Below, in pieces: positions 58,922-64,000 of a stretch of DNA of 64,000 nucleotides. Within the stretch, counting starts at the first letter, position 1, and every line of letters begins with the position of its first letter. The translations under genes were made by a program, and so were the position numbers. This stretch comes from Pogostemon cablin (lineage: Eukaryota; Streptophyta; Magnoliopsida; Lamiales; Lamiaceae). Under the pieces are notes generated by a model. The model was not told the origin of the DNA, made no database searches, and was given only the letters and a program-made list of their open reading frames with translations. The stretch covers positions 27,162,064 to 27,226,063 of the forward strand of contig CM042997.1 in assembly GCA_023678885.1 (NCBI GenBank), in the 5' to 3' direction.

Positions 58922-60078
58922 TGTCTATATATGTAGAGAAAAATTAAAGAAGTGAGACAATTGATGAAGTGAAAATGGGGAGATGGACCCTGGGCGTAGA
59001 TTTAGTAGTGAAGAAAGTTAAGGTGGTTGTTCCTGTGTACTAATAGTGAAGAAAATGTGTATTATAGGTCAGTCATAGTATGTTGGTTGAACTCCATTAA
59101 TGTTAAATATCAATTCTCCCTTCAACTATATATTATCTCACAATTATTCAACTTTCTATTAATGCTAATTTTTATTTTAGATAGTATATAATTTTATGTG
59201 AAACAATTCTATATTTTCTATAGAATGTATCATTTTTATACACGACAAAATAGTTTTTATATAAAAGAATAACAAATCATGTCTCTACTAAGTATATATT
59301 TCCACTCATCTAAAAATTTAGATTTGTTTTTATATATGTATAGATTATATCAATTCATGTCAGTTTTTAATTATAACTTACAAATATGATCAATTATGTA
59401 AAATTAATTTCACTACAAAATTCAATTTCATGATTTTTTAAGTTTTAATTATATCATTTCTTATAATTGGGGTTTTTATTAAAAAACCAACAACAACTAA
59501 CAAACAAATTATAAAGATTGAAAATCATACAAGAATAATGTTAAAAAAAAAAAGAAAAAGAAAAAGGCATCCCACCAACCATATTAATTTGGGCATCATT
59601 AATATTAGTATTAATTAACACATAGGGTTGGTTGGACTATATTTCACAGAACCGAAAGTTTATTTCCCTCTCGATATGGCATTATCAAAATTAAAATAAA
59701 CAATTTTATTTCAAGCGATCTAATAGATGTGATGAATTTGATAGAAATCAATATAAGTTGAGTGAGAAAGTAATAATATAATATATTAAAAAGTATCATT
59801 ACTTAATTAATTATAAGCAAAAAGTATTATTAAAATATAATAATCACGTAAAAGTATTATTTAAATTTAATAATAAAGTAAACAAGTGAAGTAGCAAACT
59901 GGCCACTTAACTCCTCATTAAAATGAATGACCTAGGGAATTAGAGGGAAGTTACCAGGAGACTTTAAAAAGGAAGAAGTATGAATGCTTAATAAACTAAG
60001 GGGGTGTTTGGTATTTTAGAAGGAATCAGAATGAGAATTATGGTGATAGTAGTATGGAATAGTAATGGATATGTATTA
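58922..60078. other. Gene-free AT-rich stretch
   Basis: No gene, tRNA or paired element ends were seen. Confidence 0.45.
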
Positions 60079-60351
60079 CTCCCTCCGTCCCAAATTCAAG
60101 TTCACATTTACTGTAGATACGGAGTTTAAGAAAAGTCACTTTTTGACTTACTTTTGAGGGTAATATGGTATTTTTGGGTAATAAATAAATGATAAAGTAT
60201 GTTATGTGTGTTAAAAAGGTGATGGCAAATTTGAAATTAAAGTATGTTAGAGGGATATTAGTTTGTTGCTTTTTCCTTTTATGGAAGTGTGAAGTTGAAT
60301 TTGGGACGGACAAAAACGGAAAGTGTGAAGTTGAAGTTGGGACGGAGGGAG
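60079..60351. mobile_element. Stowaway-type MITE, inverted twin of 38332-38603
   Basis: TA, CTCCCTCCGTCCCAAATTC ... GAAGTTGGGACGGAGGGAG, TA. 273 bp. Confidence 0.95.
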
Positions 60352-60500
60352 TATTTGATAATGTTGTTTGGTTCATGATATGGAATCATTATCATTACTA
60401 ATGATATTGTTTGGAATGTTAAAAAGATATCTTTAAGAATTAAATGAAATTTATTTTTTAGTATTTTTTTAAGAAAACAATAATACGGGGATGATTTATT

Positions 60501-60506
<6 letters not shown>

Positions 60507-60536
<30 letters not shown>
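60507..60536. repeat. (TA)n microsatellite, short
   Basis: About 15 TA units. Confidence 0.9.
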
Positions 60537-60542
<6 letters not shown>

Positions 60543-60971
60543 AAGTAAAATTGATTTTTGGTAAAAAAAAAAAAACAAAAAAACATATAAAATTTTGATG
60601 TTAGAGGAATGAAAGGCATTCCTGCCAATTTGGTAAGGAATGGGGGATTCCTTGATTTTAGGGTATCAAATTACTGTAGCAGTAATCATACCCTCCAATC
60701 AAACCCTCTATTTTTATAAGTTTATTCTATTTCCATTCCCACCCACTAAACCCTCTAAACAAACACGTCTTAATTACTAAATATACCAATAACTAACATT
60801 TGCTAATAAAAAATAAATAAATAAAAAAACAATAACAATTATCATGTACTCTATTGACTATTGATACATATTTTTAGAACGTAAATTCTTATAAAAAGTG
60901 GTACTCTTACATATGTATGGCAAATTATCTTGTGTATTTGGGTGCACTGCATAGACGATTAAAAAAATTTA

Positions 60972-61149
60972 CTTCCTCCATTCCATCCAAAGAGCTCAAT
61001 TTTTTTTACACACATGAGACCCACACACCCATTAATACAACTAAACTATGGGGTTCACATTTCCACTAATACAAGTACACATTAAATAATAATACTCTTT
61101 AATAAACGTGCAAAAAGCAAAAACTACCCTTTGGGTAGGACGGAAGTAG
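60972..61149. mobile_element. Stowaway-type MITE
   Basis: TA, CTTCCTCCATTCCATCC ... TTGGGTAGGACGGAAGTAG, TA. 178 bp. Confidence 0.85.
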
Positions 61150-61454
61150 TATATACTTATGAATAAAAATATATGTATATTAATGAAAAAAATATATAGA
61201 CTTTGTTAGTAAATTTTCTGTTAGTTTTATTTAATGAAAAATTAAATATAAAAAAATTATATAATTATTAAGAAACATATATATACTATTGAATAAAAAT
61301 TGATAAAAAGAAATAACTTTTCTTAAATAACGTAAAGTAATAAAAGGAACGCGTTTTTCGAAACGGAAAGAATATACTATATGCATAATACTTTTAGATG
61401 TATTATAATATACTTAGAAACTTGTACCATTATGTGATACGAATAAAAAATGTA

Positions 61455-61748
61455 CTTCCTCCTTCCCAAGAATACATTCGCATTTTTCATTTTGGTTCGT
61501 CCTAAGAATACATTCATCCCCTAAAAATGAAAACAATACACAATATCAATAACCTTACAATACTACAGTATTACAAAAATGTCACCTTCTTTTTACACAC
61601 AATCTAGTCAAAGTGAACTATATTATACACTTTATTATACTCAATTACCCAAAATACCCTTTCTCTTTCTTACATCACACCACTAAAATTTTATTTTTCT
61701 TAAATTTTGTGCCAAAAAATGCGCGGATGTATTCCTGGGACGGGGGAG
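61455..61748. mobile_element. Stowaway-type MITE
   Basis: TA, CTTCCTCCTTCCCAAGAAT ... ATTCCTGGGACGGGGGAG, TA. 294 bp. Confidence 0.88.
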
Positions 61749-62255
61749 TAATATTTTTATTAAAAGTGGTATGGATCGGTGAAAAGTGTGACAAAAAAAA
61801 TTGATACTCTGTATTAAAAGAAAAGTATTTAATTGATTATGAAAAATAATATTCATTCAACAGGACAATATTCCATTATATTGAATAGGATGTATAAAAA
61901 GTATAGAATAGCACTATTAATAAAGAGTAATAATTAATCAAAACCAATTAAACTAAAACAATGTTTCTTGTAAAATGGGTTGTGGGATGGGTCAACCTGT
62001 TGTTAAAATATATTTATTATATAAGTAAAATATGCTAATTCGTAGGTAAAATATATTTTTTTAAGTATGATAAATAATGAATTGAAATATGTTTTTAAAG
62101 TGTTATAATATGATTTATTACAAACATACTTTAATTATCAATAAACATACTTTATCTATGTAACAACTATATTTTAATTACATTCTTCTCACAAGAAAAT
62201 ATCCCTTAAACTAATTGTTTTACTCCTCCTCTTATGGTGAAGGAAGCAAAATTCT

Positions 62256-62493
62256 GCCCCCAGGACATAGCTCAAGTGGTAGAGGGGAGGGTGGAAAGAC
62301 CTTCCAACTGAGCTTGATAGTTGTAGGGTGGGGGGTTCGAATCCTACTTTTGGCACGTATTTGACCCCTTGCAAGCACAAGTTAAACAGTGAGCCCTCTC
62401 TATAAATCACTTGAGACACATCTGCAATTTACTTCCTCCATCAATTCCTAGAACAAGAATGGTGGGATCCCTAATGATGGGGGTACACCAAGA
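62256..62493 (+). mobile_element. tRNA-derived SINE
   Basis: Pol III promoter boxes are intact: A box TAGCTCAAGTGG (62268-62279) and B box GGTTCGAATCC (62334-62344). A 12-bp duplication AAGCAAAATTCT flanks it (62244-62255 and 62494-62505), the mark of L1-type reverse transcription. The 55-bp box spacing and the lack of an acceptor stem exclude a working tRNA. A truncated sister is at 48961-49059. Confidence 0.88.
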
Positions 62494-62509
62494 AAGCAAA
62501 ATTCTATAG

Positions 62510-63755
62510 AAGTAATGTTAGAGTGAGGAGGCCAAAGTGGTCCATGCTCTTATTTTCGATACATGTAAATTTGTAAGGAAAATTATGCTGTAAGTACATA
62601 TAATGATAACTTTGTACTTATTATATTATTTAATACAACATAGTATATGCGCTTGGAAGAAAAAAAAAAACATAGTATATATGAATATAATTAAGCATTT
62701 ATTAGTCAATTATTTTTGGTCAATTATACAATTATTTTCTGCCTAGAATATTTATTAGACGATACTCAATTGAATTTTAAATTTTATTCATTACGCCCAT
62801 ATAATTTCATTTATATAATTATATGCATATTTTTTTAAAAAATCCTACAGAAACTTTAAAGACATTAAATTATTTAACAGATAGAAAAAGAAAAATTAAA
62901 TATTTTTGAAAAATTAAAATATTTGCCAAGGGACCAACGTCTATAGGAATAAATAACAACCGAATAAAATTGACCTAATAGAAAAAGAATTGAAAGTATT
63001 ATAGACCCCAAAGACCTATTTATAAATTATAATTATAACTACCTCTCTCTCTCTATATAGTATATGTTTGAATTTTAATTAAATTAAAAAAAAAATTGAA
63101 ATGCCTTTTTTTGGGTCACAATAAATGTTAATACAGTAAATATTCAATCAATAAGTAGCTAGCAATACACAGGGCACTTTATAAGAATAAAACATTGTCC
63201 CCTGCATTCCATTAATAATTTTATAAATCACTATAAAAAAAATTATAAAAAATTTAGCAATGAAATTTATTAAAACAATTTAATTCGTTAATAATTATCA
63301 ATGAATTGTTAATAAAAATTACAATTTTCTTTTACCAAAGAAATATCGATGGATTTATTATCTTTTTTACCAAATGCTACTCCAGTTACTAACGGAATAC
63401 TCATGAAATTATTTACCAACAAAATTTAATTTTCGTTGCAAAACATTTATCAATGAAAAATTATCAACGAATTTCATTATTATTCCATTAATAATCCAAT
63501 TTAACAATAAAAGAATATTCCATTCATAAAAAAATCATTTTTACTAATAGGCGTTTAATGCTAGCTAATTGTCTCATTAAAAAATTGAAAAATTATTTAA
63601 TAATGGCTTACAAATAAATAATTTATTTTTTAATTTCTTTATAAAATACAAATAATAATTATTATAGGAACGTATTTATTTTAATTTGATGCTGTGAAAT
63701 ACGTAGTGATGGAGCAGCGGATTTAGGGATACATAGTGTTGACGGCTGTTCTTAG
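62510..63755. other. Gene-free AT-rich stretch
   Basis: Several ATTATCAACGAAT-like motifs at 63280-63500 suggest an old decayed repeat, but no ends could be fixed. No gene was seen. Confidence 0.4.
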
Positions 63756-64000
63756 TGTTTGCCTAATTTTATAGCACTCACGAGCAAGAATACTCGATCG
63801 TTGTAGTAGTATATCCCAAGAAAAATTATCAATCCAATAAGGAGTTATTTTCGTACTAGCAAAATACGTGAGCTCATGTTCATTGTTGTTTTTGTAAAGA
63901 TGATCGGGGGTTTTGAGATTGGATAACAACTAAAACAAGAAGCAAGTAAATAAGATAGCAAATAAGATAAATGACAAGTAAAGAAAATAGGTGCTTAAGT
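63756..64000. mobile_element. Start of a long LTR, cut by the window edge
   Basis: Begins TGTTTGCCTAATTTTATAG, then CTCACGAGCAAGAATACTCG and TTGTAGTAGTATATCCCA, matching the first 130 bp of the solo LTR at 16300. Whether it is solo or part of an element cannot be seen. Confidence 0.75.

Noticed and set aside
60189..60401. Open frame of 70 residues similar to one at 38306-38494, suggesting a small gene family
   Set aside because: Both lie wholly or mostly in copies of the same Stowaway MITE; the similarity is of the DNA repeat, and the frames cross the MITE ends.
62263..62345. tRNA gene suggested by A and B boxes
   Set aside because: Box spacing is too long, no acceptor or anticodon stem forms, and the unit is flanked by a 12-bp duplication, so it is a SINE.

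Overview
The window is nuclear DNA of a flowering plant, almost certainly a eudicot. It is AT-rich, has spliced genes with GT-AG introns, a nuclear tRNA gene, plant-only protein families (DRB-type dsRNA-binding protein, a large EXO70 paralogue, a plant CID protein) and a dense load of plant transposons. The species cannot be read from the sequence.

Six protein-coding genes were resolved exon by exon. Minus strand: a glycerophosphodiester phosphodiesterase (3775-5933, 6 exons, 378 aa), a DRB2/3/5-like dsRNA-binding protein (23782-25367, 3 exons, 476 aa), a DHHC palmitoyltransferase (26782-30047, 5 exons, 441 aa), a plant-specific type II membrane protein with fucosyltransferase-like motifs (31454-34503, 7 exons, 548 aa), and a single-exon EXO70 exocyst subunit (39169-41076, 635 aa). 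Plus strand: a CID-domain RNA polymerase II-associated protein (43764-47341, 7 coding exons, 500 aa). The exons of every model sum to an exact multiple of three. A tRNA-Gln(UUG) lies at 30979-31050. These are unrelated household genes, not an operon or a cluster with a shared pathway.

The gene-free stretches (about 6.0-23.4 kb, 34.7-39.0 kb, 47.4-64.0 kb) are built almost wholly of mobile elements, many nested in one another. At 1-3419 is a broken Ty1/copia element, itself split by a 728-bp Mutator-type element. At 12.1-13.8 kb a Stowaway MITE carries two tandem insertions of one new-looking MITE family (9-bp target duplications), and one of those carries a further 937-bp element. At 16.0-19.0 kb a Stowaway MITE is split by a solo LTR that is split by a second solo LTR. 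At 36.4-38.7 kb a terminal-repeat element is split by a 1.7-kb solo LTR and a Stowaway. At 48.8-55.0 kb a Stowaway holds a truncated SINE and a complete 5.9-kb copia-type retrotransposon whose two 455-bp LTRs can be aligned end to end. More than twenty Stowaway-type MITEs (TA duplication, ends close to CTCCCTCCGTCC) are present.

The most notable non-genic signals are a recurrent insertion site inside Stowaway MITEs used by at least three element classes, a family of MITEs with unequal ends, a microRNA-like fold-back at 26301-26422, a 35-codon cysteine-rich ORF coinciding with a GC-rich hairpin at 23543-23650, and a probable GC-AG intron. No cellular system of an undescribed kind was found.
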